Part shown: piece by piece, positions 17,574 through 25,236 of the stretch
How positions within the stretch are numbered: the stretch's first letter is position 1
Layout: every line of letters starts with the position of its first letter
Origin: an uncultured Opitutales bacterium
Lineage (GTDB): Bacteria; Verrucomicrobiota; Verrucomicrobiia; Opitutales; UBA953
Reading direction: 5' to 3'
DNA: 34,529 nucleotides
NCBI GenBank assembly: GCA_934675585.1
Contig: CAKUQY010000021.1
Location: forward strand, 1-34,529
Position numbers and translations under genes: made by a program
Notes under the pieces: model-generated
Database searches by the model: none
The model's input: only the letters and a program-made list of their open reading frames with translations
What the model was told of the DNA's origin: nothing

Positions 17574-19439
17574 ATGGAAAAGCACACAAAAAACGATTCA
17601 CGTTCCCGCGCAAATGCAATTAAGACGAGCGCGTATTTTTATAGTTTGGCGACTATTATTTGCGCGCTGATTTCGCTTAATTATTTTCCAATGCTCGGCA
17701 TTAATTTTTCGGGCGAAGGTTGGGTGTTTGCGCTGTGTTCGATGTTTGGGCATTTTTGGATGCTCGCGCTGATGGCGTGGCTGATTTTAGCGCTCCCGCT
17801 CGCGCTTATCGTTCCCGCAAAAACTAAAATTTTAGCAAGCGTTTCAATTATCGCGGTTGCGCTCGCGGGAATGATTTTGACGGCGGACACCTTTGTTTTT
17901 GGAATTTATCGTTTTCACATTTATAATCCGTTCGTTTTAGATTTGCTTTTTGGCGGCGATGCGGGCGGCATTTTTGTTTTTTCGGGAACGCAATTTGCGC
18001 TCGCGGGAACGCTCATTTTGGCGATTGCCGCGGGAACGTGTTTTCTTTGGTGGCTCGCGTCAAAATTGGCAAAATTTCGCGCATTGCCATTAACGATTTA
18101 TTGCGCAATTTCGTTTTTATTTTTAGCAACGGCGCACACGATGCACGCGTATTATTCTGCAATTAACAGCCGTTCTGTTTCGCGTATCGCCGAAGTTTAC
18201 CCCATTTATTTTCCCCTCACAGCCAATCGTTTTTTGGTGAAAAATGGATTTGTCGATCCCGCCCAAGTGCGCCAAAAAATCAAATTGGAAACGAGCGACA
18301 ATTTTTATTATCCGCAACACGCGCTCGCGGGAACGCCCACGGGCAAAAATATTTTGGTAATTATGATCGATTCGTGGAACGTGCGCACATTCGCGCCCGA
18401 AGTGATGCCAAATATTTGCAAATTTGCCGAAAAATCACAGGTTTTCACCAATCATTACAGCGGCGACCACGGCACGCGCACAGGCGTTTTGTCGTTCTTT
18501 TCGGGTTTGCCCGGACTTTATTTTAACACATTTCGCGGGACGGGAACGCCGGCGGCATTTGTCGATTTTGCATTAAAAAATAATTATCAAGCGCGCTTGG
18601 TTGCGACCGCGGGACTTGATAATCCGCCGTTTACGCAAACGATTTTTTCGTGCGTTCCCGCAAACGCGATTAGCGATCGTTTTCACGACGATGTCAAATC
18701 GACCGATACTTGGCTGGACTGGACACGCGAATACACCGGCGTTCCCGCCACGCAACGCCAACCATTTTTTGGCTTTGTATTTTTAGACCAATTGCACGCA
18801 ATGAATTTGCCCGAAGGCGCGGCGGAACCGTTCCCGAGCACCTGGAAAAATCCGCGCTACGAAAGTCTTTCGAGCTCGACCGACGCGGAAAACTTTTTCA
18901 ATCTTTACAAAAACAACGCCGTTTGGGTGGACCAACAAGTTAAACGCATTCTCGACGATTTGCGGGAACGCGGTTTGCTCGAAAACACGATTGTCATTCT
19001 CACGGGCGACCACGGACAAGAATTCAACGAGGAAGGCAACAACATTTACGGGCACGGCTCGCTGTTTTCGACTTACCAATTGCACGTGCCATTTGTGCTT
19101 TTTGATGCGGCGCTCCCGCCGAAAAAATACGACCACTGGTCGGCGCACTACGATGTTTCGGTAACGCTTTTGCAAAATTATCTCGGCTGCACCAATCCAG
19201 CCAGCGATTATTCAATCGGCAAAAATCTTTTCGATACCACGCCAAGAAAATGGCTGCTCGTGGGACACTCAGAAAATTTCGGAATCCTCGAAACCGACCG
19301 CACCACGCACGTAAAATTTGACCGCTCTTACGATATTTACGACCGCAATTCTAAATATCTCGAAAACGCGAAATTAAACGCCGCGATTTTCCAAGAAGCA
19401 CTAAAACAATCGCGCAAATTCTACAAAAAACCGCAATAA
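17574..19439 (+). CDS. Inner-membrane sulfatase-fold protein, LapC/YejM (DUF3413) type
   Basis: A 621-residue protein with five N-terminal membrane helices (about residues 20-200, DUF3413-like) and a periplasmic alkaline-phosphatase/sulfatase-fold domain. In Enterobacteria the homologue LapC/YejM senses lipopolysaccharide and controls LpxC turnover through LapB. Motifs match: a UMP-like LTADRFLVKNG stretch (PLTANRFL), VIMIDSWN near 264, GDHGTRTG near 298 (candidate nucleophile threonine), DNTIVILTGDHGQ type end (VILTGDHGQEF near 478) and YGHGS near 492. The E. coli protein has lost several metal-site residues; here D266, the GDHG pair and the YGHGS histidine are intact, so enzymatic activity (for example phosphoethanolamine or glycerol-phosphate transfer) is possible. 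It is monocistronic with its own promoter and has about 11 motif copies. Family assignment is firm, cellular role inferred. Confidence 0.82.
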   Translation: MEKHTKNDSRSRANAIKTSAYFYSLATIICALISLNYFPMLGINFSGEGWVFALCSMFGHFWMLALMAWLILALPLALIVPAKTKILASVSIIAVALAGMILTADTFVFGIYRFHIYNPFVLDLLFGGDAGGIFVFSGTQFALAGTLILAIAAGTCFLWWLASKLAKFRALPLTIYCAISFLFLATAHTMHAYYSAINSRSVSRIAEVYPIYFPLTANRFLVKNGFVDPAQVRQKIKLETSDNFYYPQHALAGTPTGKNILVIMIDSWNVRTFAPEVMPNICKFAEKSQVFTNHYSGDHGTRTGVLSFFSGLPGLYFNTFRGTGTPAAFVDFALKNNYQARLVATAGLDNPPFTQTIFSCVPANAISDRFHDDVKSTDTWLDWTREYTGVPATQRQPFFGFVFLDQLHAMNLPEGAAEPFPSTWKNPRYESLSSSTDAENFFNLYKNNAVWVDQQVKRILDDLRERGLLENTIVILTGDHGQEFNEEGNNIYGHGSLFSTYQLHVPFVLFDAALPPKKYDHWSAHYDVSVTLLQNYLGCTNPASDYSIGKNLFDTTPRKWLLVGHSENFGILETDRTTHVKFDRSYDIYDRNSKYLENAKLNAAIFQEALKQSRKFYKKPQ

Positions 19440-19692
19440 CTTTTCGCGGGAACGCGGGAATAGCGGATAGTGCGGGAACGCAGATTTTTTAACGCTAATT
19501 TCGCAAATATAACGCAAATTTCGCAATATTTTTTAACCATTAATTGAAATTAACGTTCCCGCGTCTCCTCAAAAAATCTTTAAAATCCTCTAATCTGTGG
19601 ATTTTATTTCAAGCGCGTTCCCGCCAAAGCAAAACAAAAAAAGCGTTCCCGCGAAGTTATTTCACGGGAACGCTCTTTTTTGTTAATTTTGC
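19440..19692. other. Convergent intergenic region with motif-pair terminator
   Basis: Contains motif copies just past the 19439 stop, low-complexity AACGCAAATTTCGCAATATT segments also found at 17275-17310, and the terminator described separately. No gene seen. Confidence 0.6.
19635..19680. terminator. Motif-pair terminator between lapC-like gene and nrdD
   Basis: AGCGTTCCCG at 19642-19651 and CGGGAACGCT at 19665-19674 form a 10-base-pair stem. It is flanked by an A-run before and T-run after, so it can work for both converging genes. Confidence 0.8.
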
Positions 19693-21903
19693 TTATTTTG
19701 TGTGAACGACGCGGTCGCGGAGTTCGGCGAGTTTGCCGCTGTTCCAGCGTGAGGTGGTTCCCACGAGATAGCCGGTGATGCGTTGAATTGTGTCGATATT
19801 TTTGCTACCGCAAACACGGCAAACCGTATAATTTTCTTCGGTATTTTCATCGCCGCAATCCATGCAACGGTTGCGCGTGTGATTGACTGATGCGTAGCCC
19901 ATGTTGTATTTGTGCATCAAATCAACAACTGACGAAATCGATTCTGGATTTTTCGTCGCGTCGCCGTCGAGCTCAACATAGAAAATGTGGCCGCCGCGCG
20001 TCAAATCGTGATAAGGCGCTTCGATCATCGCTTTGTGCGAAGCCGAACATTTGTAGTACACGGGAACGTGATTTGAGTTGGTGTAATAATCGCGATCGGT
20101 GATGCCTGGGAGCACACCGAATTTTTTGCGATCGATGCGCGTGAAGCGTCCTGCGAGCCCTTCGGCGGGCGTTGCGAGCACCGAATAATTGTGCTTATAA
20201 AAATCGCAATAAGTGTTCACGCGGTCGCGCATGTGTGTAATGATTTTCAAGCCCAATTCTTGCGCTCCCGCGTCTTCGCCGTGGTGTCTGCCGACGAGTG
20301 CCACCAAGCATTCTGCGAGGCCGATAAAGCCGATGCCGAGCGTGCCTTGATTGATCACCGAAGCGATGGTATCATCTGGCTTTAACGCGTCTGCGCCCAC
20401 CCAAAGATCTTTCATCACGAGCGGGAATTGTTTTGCGAGCGCGGTTTTTTGGAATTCGAAGCGTTCGTGCAATTGTTTTGCCGAAACATCGAGGATTGAA
20501 TTTAAGCGTTCAAAGAAACGCGTAATGCGCGCGTCTTGATCGGCGATGTCGCGACATTCAATTGCGAGGCGCACCAAATTAATTGTCGTAAACGAGATGT
20601 TCCCGCGAGCGACCGATGTTTTTTCGCCAAAACGGTTTTCAAACACGCGCGTGCGGCAGCCCATCGTTGCACATTCGTAAATGTAGCGTTTTGGGTCTGA
20701 CGCTTTCCATTTTTCGTGTTGATTGAAAGTCGCGTCCAAATTGATGTAATTTGGGAAAAAGCGGTGTGCAGAAACTTTGCACGAGAGCAAATACAAATCG
20801 TAGTTGCGGTCGGTTGGGAGATAGCTGACGCCCGATTTTGATTTCCAAATTTGAATTGGGAAAATTGCGGTTGAGCCGTTCCCGACGCCGCGTTCTGTCG
20901 AAAGCAAAATTTCACGAATAATGCAACGACCTTCTGGCGATGTGTCTGTGCCGTAATTGATTGACGAAAACACCACTTGATTTCCGCCGCGGCTGTGAAT
21001 CGTGTTCATATTGTGAATGAATGCTTCCATCGCTTGGTGAACGCGCTCAACGGTGCGATTGATTGCGTGTTGCACCAATTTTTCGTCACCGCTCAACGCC
21101 GCCAATGGTTTTACCAAATAGTCTGGAATTTCCACTTCGTAAAGATGCGACAACGATTTGCCTTCGAGCGATTCAATCACCTTAATTTCTTCAATAAATG
21201 TTTTGCGAACATAAGGCGCCAAATAAAAGTCAAACGCTGGAATCGCTTGGCCGCCGTGCATTTCATTTTGCGCGGTTTCCATCGAAATACAAGCAATAAT
21301 CGCCGCCGTTTCAATGCGTTTTGCCGGACGCGATTCGCCGTGTCCCGCCGAAAAACCGCCTTGCAAAATGTGGTCGAGCGGGTGCTGGCAGCAAGTCAGC
21401 GATTTGGTTGGGTAATAATCTTTGTCGTGAATGTGAATGTAAGCATTGCGCACCGCGTCGCGCACTTCTGGCGAAAGCAAATAATCATCCACAAATGGCT
21501 TGGTGGTTTCTGACGCAAATTTCATCATCATGCCCGCGGGAGTGTCCGCATTCATATTCGCATTCTCGCGAGTAACATCGGTCGATTTTGCTTCGATGAT
21601 TTCAAGGAACATATCGCGCGTTTTTGCTTTGCGTGCCACATTGCGTTGTTCACGATAAGCAATGTATTTGCGAGCAACATCTTTGCGCTCGGACTTCATC
21701 AATTCGTTTTCGACCAAATCTTGAATGGCTTCGACCGACATCGACTCATCACCATGATAAGCAATGCGTTGAGCAATTTGCGTCGCGAGCGGAATATCTT
21801 CACCGAGCTCGGTTTGCATCATCGCCTTTTGAATAGCGGCAGTAATTTTATCGACATGAAAACCGACTTTGCGGCCGTCGCGCTTTACAACTGTAAGAAT
21901 CAT
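19693..21903 (-). CDS. nrdD: Anaerobic (class III) ribonucleoside-triphosphate reductase
   Basis: Reduces ribonucleoside triphosphates to deoxyribonucleotides with a glycyl radical, in the absence of oxygen. The 735-residue protein starts with an ATP-cone regulatory domain (VVKRDGRKVGFHVDKI, about 3-95). The reductase barrel follows, with SLTCCQHPLDHIL, HNMNTIHSRGGNQVVFSS and GCRTRVFEN. A zinc-binding CMDCGDENTEENYTVCRVCGS lies near the end, and the glycyl-radical loop RITGYLVG close to residue 715. The ATG at 21903 fits the usual MxxTVVKRDG start; ATG 21948 would add 15 residues. The activating enzyme gene nrdG is not adjacent. A spaced ArsR-like regulator gene is divergently placed. Only about four motif copies in 2.2 kb, low for this window. 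Confidence 0.95.
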   Translation of the reverse strand: MILTVVKRDGRKVGFHVDKITAAIQKAMMQTELGEDIPLATQIAQRIAYHGDESMSVEAIQDLVENELMKSERKDVARKYIAYREQRNVARKAKTRDMFLEIIEAKSTDVTRENANMNADTPAGMMMKFASETTKPFVDDYLLSPEVRDAVRNAYIHIHDKDYYPTKSLTCCQHPLDHILQGGFSAGHGESRPAKRIETAAIIACISMETAQNEMHGGQAIPAFDFYLAPYVRKTFIEEIKVIESLEGKSLSHLYEVEIPDYLVKPLAALSGDEKLVQHAINRTVERVHQAMEAFIHNMNTIHSRGGNQVVFSSINYGTDTSPEGRCIIREILLSTERGVGNGSTAIFPIQIWKSKSGVSYLPTDRNYDLYLLSCKVSAHRFFPNYINLDATFNQHEKWKASDPKRYIYECATMGCRTRVFENRFGEKTSVARGNISFTTINLVRLAIECRDIADQDARITRFFERLNSILDVSAKQLHERFEFQKTALAKQFPLVMKDLWVGADALKPDDTIASVINQGTLGIGFIGLAECLVALVGRHHGEDAGAQELGLKIITHMRDRVNTYCDFYKHNYSVLATPAEGLAGRFTRIDRKKFGVLPGITDRDYYTNSNHVPVYYKCSASHKAMIEAPYHDLTRGGHIFYVELDGDATKNPESISSVVDLMHKYNMGYASVNHTRNRCMDCGDENTEENYTVCRVCGSKNIDTIQRITGYLVGTTSRWNSGKLAELRDRVVHTK

Positions 21904-22108
21904 TTTTTTGTATTTAGTTAGAAGTTTATTAAGAAATTTTTCACTCATTTCGCGGGAACGCGTTCCTTAAAAAAAGTGTATATTCAAGCGTGCCATTTTT
22001 TCGCCACAAGTCAACAAGTTTTTATTCACAAATTTAAAATGCGTCAACTGCCGAATGCGTCGCGGGAACGCTCCCCCAAAAAATCGTTCCCGCGCCAATA
22101 AATTTTCA

Positions 22109-22145
22109 TTGATATAAATGTATTTTTATATTAACATATTTATAT
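22109..22145 (+). promoter_or_regulatory. AT-rich palindromic promoter/operator before the ArsR-like gene
   Basis: The stretch ATATAAATG...ACATATTTATAT is an imperfect inverted repeat directly before the ATG at 22146 and contains TATATT/TATATA -10 candidates. ArsR-family repressors commonly bind such AT-rich dyads at their own promoter. Autoregulation is inference. Confidence 0.4.
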
Positions 22146-22514
22146 ATGTCATCAAAATCACGTTCCCGCCAATTGCCAACAGAAAGCGAAGCCACCGCCA
22201 AGGCTTGCGCAGAATATTTCGAGCTTATGCGCTCAATTCGCAACGAAAAATCGTTGCGCATCCTGCTTGCGCTCGATGATTTGGGCGAAGCGAATGTTAC
22301 GAAAATCGTGCGCCGAACGAGTCTGCCCCAGCCCGAAGTTTCAATGGCGCTCACCAAATTAAAACTTTCAAAAGCCGTCGAATTTCAACGCGAAGGACGC
22401 AATATTGTTTACTGGATTGGCTCACAATTTATCAAAGAAACAATCGCCAGTTTGCGCCACCGCATCGATGTCATGCTCGAACGCGACGAAAATCCTCTTC
22501 GCAAAATGATTTAG
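22146..22514 (+). CDS. ArsR/SmtB-like winged-helix transcriptional regulator
   Basis: A 122-residue DNA-binding protein. ECFELMRSIRNEKSL-like helix start (AEYFELMRSIRNEKSLRILL), then NVTKIVRRTSLPQPEVSMAL as the recognition helix-turn-helix, and VEFQREGRNIVYWIG as the wing make a typical ArsR-type winged helix. The metal-binding ELCVCDL motif of classical arsenic/zinc sensors is absent, so the signal is unknown. A longer basic N-terminal stretch (SSKSRSRQLPTES) includes an R-S-R encoded by the CGTTCCCGC motif. It is alone, divergent from nrdD with about 240 bases between, and could regulate either itself or nrdD; the latter is speculative. Confidence 0.75.
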   Translation: MSSKSRSRQLPTESEATAKACAEYFELMRSIRNEKSLRILLALDDLGEANVTKIVRRTSLPQPEVSMALTKLKLSKAVEFQREGRNIVYWIGSQFIKETIASLRHRIDVMLERDENPLRKMI

Positions 22515-22846
22515 CGGGAACGCGGAAATAGTGGGGAGTGGAGGGTGGAGAGTGGAGAGAGTTGCGGGAACGCGCTTTTCGCGCCCCCCAAAAAAATAAT
22601 TCGTTTTAATGGCGGGGTGTCGCTTCGCTCGGTACGCGTCAGTTCGTAATCGAAAAAAAGATCTCCGCCGTTCCCGTAGAAAAAATCTCGCCCGAAGGAC
22701 AAAGGTTTCCAAGTTCGGCGGTTTAAGGCGCCGAACAAAATCAAAAAAAACTTTTCGCCGCAGGCACTTTGAACGCGGGAACGCGCTTTTCGCGAAGCGC
22801 TCTTGAAATTTTGAGAGGGTGGTTTTCCCGTTTCTGCCATGAAAAA

Positions 22847-22993
22847 TAAAAAAACAAGCGTTGTCGTCGCTAACGCCGTTTTCTAACGAAAACGATTAGG
22901 GGCGAAAATAAATTCGTCGAAATATTTTATTTTTTCGCGGGAACGCGAGCGTTAGCGAGCGACGTTAGTTGCGACAAAGGTTGTTTTGTTTTT
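22847..22993. repeat. MITE-like inverted-repeat element, copy 3
   Basis: Near-identical to 14662-14806, including the hairpin CGTTTTCTAACGAAAACG, AGGGGCG, the AT-rich centre, the motif CGCGGGAACGCGAGCG and the right arm reading GACAAAGGTTGTTTTG. Confidence 0.6.
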
Positions 22994-23457
22994 CCGTTCC
23001 CGCGCCCGCCAACAAAAATTCTTAGTTTCCCTTAAATTTTCCCGTAGTTACCTTAGTTGAAAAATTCTCGTTCCCGCAAACTCTCAGCTTTTTTAGTTCA
23101 CTCCCTTCGGGACTGATGTTATTTTTGTTTTACCCCCACACGCGAGACGCGCATTCGCGCGACTATGACGATGACAATGATGATGACCGAGTTTGAAAAT
23201 AACTGAAATAAAATTCGCTCGCTTTTGTAGGGGTTATCCATCGCAAGCGATTTTAGTGCCTTCGGCACAATTAAAAAAACTATTTTCCCCTATTCTGCCT
23301 ACGGTTTCTCAATTTCTGTTTCCGCGCGCCTTGCGTTGTCTTAGCAACGCGCCCAAAAAATCTTCGTGCCTTTCTGTTCTTCGTGTGAGAAATTTTCCGT
23401 TCCCGTGTTCCTGCCCCCCAAAAAATAATTTGCGTAAATTAGCGTTTATTCGTAGTT

Positions 23458-23495
23458 GAAAAAAACCGTTCCCGCGAGCGAGCCCACGGGAACGG
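23458..23495 (-). terminator. Motif-pair hairpin terminator of the GH109 gene
   Basis: CCGTTCCCG at 23466-23474 pairs with CGGGAACGG at 23487-23495 (9 base pairs). On the minus strand an A/T-rich run with five T follows the stem. The GH109 stop is at 23518. Confidence 0.7.
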
Positions 23496-23517
23496 ATTTT
23501 GTTTTTAAAAAGCTATT

Positions 23518-25137
23518 TTATTTTGCAGTTTTTTTAGCTTTTGCAGCGTCGTATTTTTTCCAAGCTTCTGCAGCGCCAACTTTTTGTTTTGCGGTGAATT
23601 CTGCAGCTGCTTTTTCTGCGGCAGCTTCATCAGCTGGCGAAGCGAATGCGTGTTTGTAGCCCTTGACAACGCTCCAATTGCCGCGCGTGAAATCTGGGAA
23701 CGCAACTGATGCGCAATTGTTATCCATCGAGATTGCGCCGAGCTCTGCAAGCGAGCACCATTCTGCCAAATCGTAAACGTCCATGTCGAGCGGCAAACCA
23801 TTTTGCAAGCAGTAAATCATACGCGCGTCCATGATGTAGTCCATACCGCCGTGACCGCCCACTTCTTGAGCTTTTTCGCCAAATTGTTCCAAGACTGGGT
23901 GACGGAATCGTTTGCGGAGTGCTTCCATCTCTTTCGCCGGCATAAAGCCGTGCGTGTTGAGATTGTCGACTTGTGGTTGGTGGCCTGCGGCTTGCAATTG
24001 TTTTGAATCAACAGCGATGCCGGGAGTTGGATATTTGTTGATAAAACCGCGCGTTCCCGTGAGTTGATAAAGACGGTTGTAAGGTTGAGGCGTCATGACA
24101 TTGTGTTGAATTTCGATGACTTTTCCCTTTGCCGTGCGCATAAGCGTTGTCGTGTGGTCGCCATTGCGGAATGTGTCGCAAGGTTTTCCCGTTTTCTTTT
24201 CAACATATTCTTTGCCGTAGAACGAATCAGTGTCCATCGCCACGAGTGTTGTCAAACGGTCGCCGCGGTGAATGTCAAGTGCTTGCGCCACGGGACCGAG
24301 TCCGTGCGTTGCATAAACGTCGCCGCGATTTTCTTTGTTAAATTTCATACGCCAGCCGAGTTTTTCTGGATCGTTTTCAGGATTACTCCAATAATAACCC
24401 CAGAAATCGTCGAGGTTGTGAATGTAAGCGCCTTGTGCGCGCACGATTTCACCGAAAACGCCATTTTGTGCCATATTGAGCGAATCGAGTTCGAACCAAT
24501 CATAGCAGCAGTTTTCAAGAATCATGCAGTGCAAACGTTTTGATTCTGAAAGATTAATGAGTTCCCAGCATTGATCAAGATTCATTGCCGAAGGCACTTC
24601 GATTGCGGTGTGTTTACCGTTTTCGAGCGCGCATTTTGCGACAGGGAAATGGTGATCCCAGTCGGTTGCGACATAAACGAGATCGATGTCATCGCGTTTG
24701 CAAAGTTCTTTGTAGCCATCTGCGCCCGAATAAATCGCTGCCGGTGGCAATCCCGCCTTGCGCAAATAAGCTTGGCAGTTTTCCGCGCGCTGTTCCTCGT
24801 AATCGCAAAGCGCGACGATTTGCACACCCGGAATATGTGTAAAACGAGCTACCGCTCCTGGGCCGCGCATGCCTAAGCCAACAAACGCCACGCGAACGCC
24901 TTGCATTTTTGGAACCGTCAAGCCAAGCACGTGTTTTTGTCCAGCAGGGCGCGCAGGTGTATTAACAACGATTGTGCCTTTGTCCCAAGTCCAAGTCGTT
25001 GAAGGCGAAAGTGAGCCCGAACCGTTTTTAGCAACGAGCGCGGGATCAGGACGACAAGTTTCTGCCGCAAACAAACTAACAGAAATTGCAAAAAGCGTTC
25101 CCGCAGATAAGATTTTTTTGAATGATGATTTTGTCAT
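23518..25137 (-). CDS. GH109-type NAD-dependent glycosidase (alpha-N-acetylgalactosaminidase family)
   Basis: A 539-residue exported Gfo/Idh/MocA-fold protein. GH109 enzymes keep a tightly bound NAD+ and remove alpha-linked GalNAc, the sugar that links mucin glycans to protein. A signal peptide ending near FAAET comes first, then a Rossmann start VAFVGLGMRGPGAVARF (about 85-101). VYVATDWDHHFPVAK, TAIEVPSAMNLDQCWELI, ENCCYDWFE, the conserved ATHGLGPVAQ near 275, and GGHGGMDYIMDARMIYCL match the family. The C-terminus is an alanine- and lysine-rich tail. Key residues look intact. It is monocistronic with about three motif copies, one inside the signal peptide. Substrate specificity is assigned by family, not proven here. 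It is the strongest sign of mucin use in the window. Confidence 0.87.
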   Translation of the reverse strand: MTKSSFKKILSAGTLFAISVSLFAAETCRPDPALVAKNGSGSLSPSTTWTWDKGTIVVNTPARPAGQKHVLGLTVPKMQGVRVAFVGLGMRGPGAVARFTHIPGVQIVALCDYEEQRAENCQAYLRKAGLPPAAIYSGADGYKELCKRDDIDLVYVATDWDHHFPVAKCALENGKHTAIEVPSAMNLDQCWELINLSESKRLHCMILENCCYDWFELDSLNMAQNGVFGEIVRAQGAYIHNLDDFWGYYWSNPENDPEKLGWRMKFNKENRGDVYATHGLGPVAQALDIHRGDRLTTLVAMDTDSFYGKEYVEKKTGKPCDTFRNGDHTTTLMRTAKGKVIEIQHNVMTPQPYNRLYQLTGTRGFINKYPTPGIAVDSKQLQAAGHQPQVDNLNTHGFMPAKEMEALRKRFRHPVLEQFGEKAQEVGGHGGMDYIMDARMIYCLQNGLPLDMDVYDLAEWCSLAELGAISMDNNCASVAFPDFTRGNWSVVKGYKHAFASPADEAAAEKAAAEFTAKQKVGAAEAWKKYDAAKAKKTAK

Positions 25138-25180
25138 AATTTTTTTATTTTATAGAAAACAAGTGTTAGTAAAAATAATC

Positions 25181-25219
25181 ACGTTCCCGCAAAAGATTTT
25201 TTAATTCCCGCGGGAACGT
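25181..25219 (-). terminator. Motif-pair hairpin after the carboxyltransferase gene
   Basis: ACGTTCCCGC at 25181-25190 and GCGGGAACGT at 25210-25219 form a 10-base-pair stem with a 19-base loop. On the minus strand a T-rich run follows. It lies between the stop at 25237 and the GH109 start. Confidence 0.55.
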
Positions 25220-25236
25220 AAAATTGCCAAGCGAGA

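Larger units (their letters stand above)
22515..23517. repeat. Intergenic repeat mosaic
   Basis: No gene supported. It holds a GTGGGGAGTGGAGGGTGGAGAG stretch, a segment 22590-22640 that is the reverse of 5812-5870, a GGCGGTTTAAGGCGCCGAA segment like 14874, and the AAGCGC block at 22748-22808. The MITE-like element (22847-22993) follows, then the CTTAAATTTTCCC segment at 23020-23072. A CTCCCTTC/CCCCCACA hairpin block (23090-23272) carries the same 70-base insertion (CGAGACGCGCATTCGCGCGA and ATGACGATGACAATGA) as at 1061-1131. A CTTCGTG segment lies at 23361-23392. Confidence 0.8.

Noticed and set aside
19700..22145. NrdR box before nrdD
   Set aside because: Only a weak half-match near ATATACAC; no paired 16-base boxes could be recognised.
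22847..22993. Repeats considered as a CRISPR array
   Set aside because: Repeated modules are irregularly spaced, vary in order and orientation, and have no uniform spacers or cas genes.
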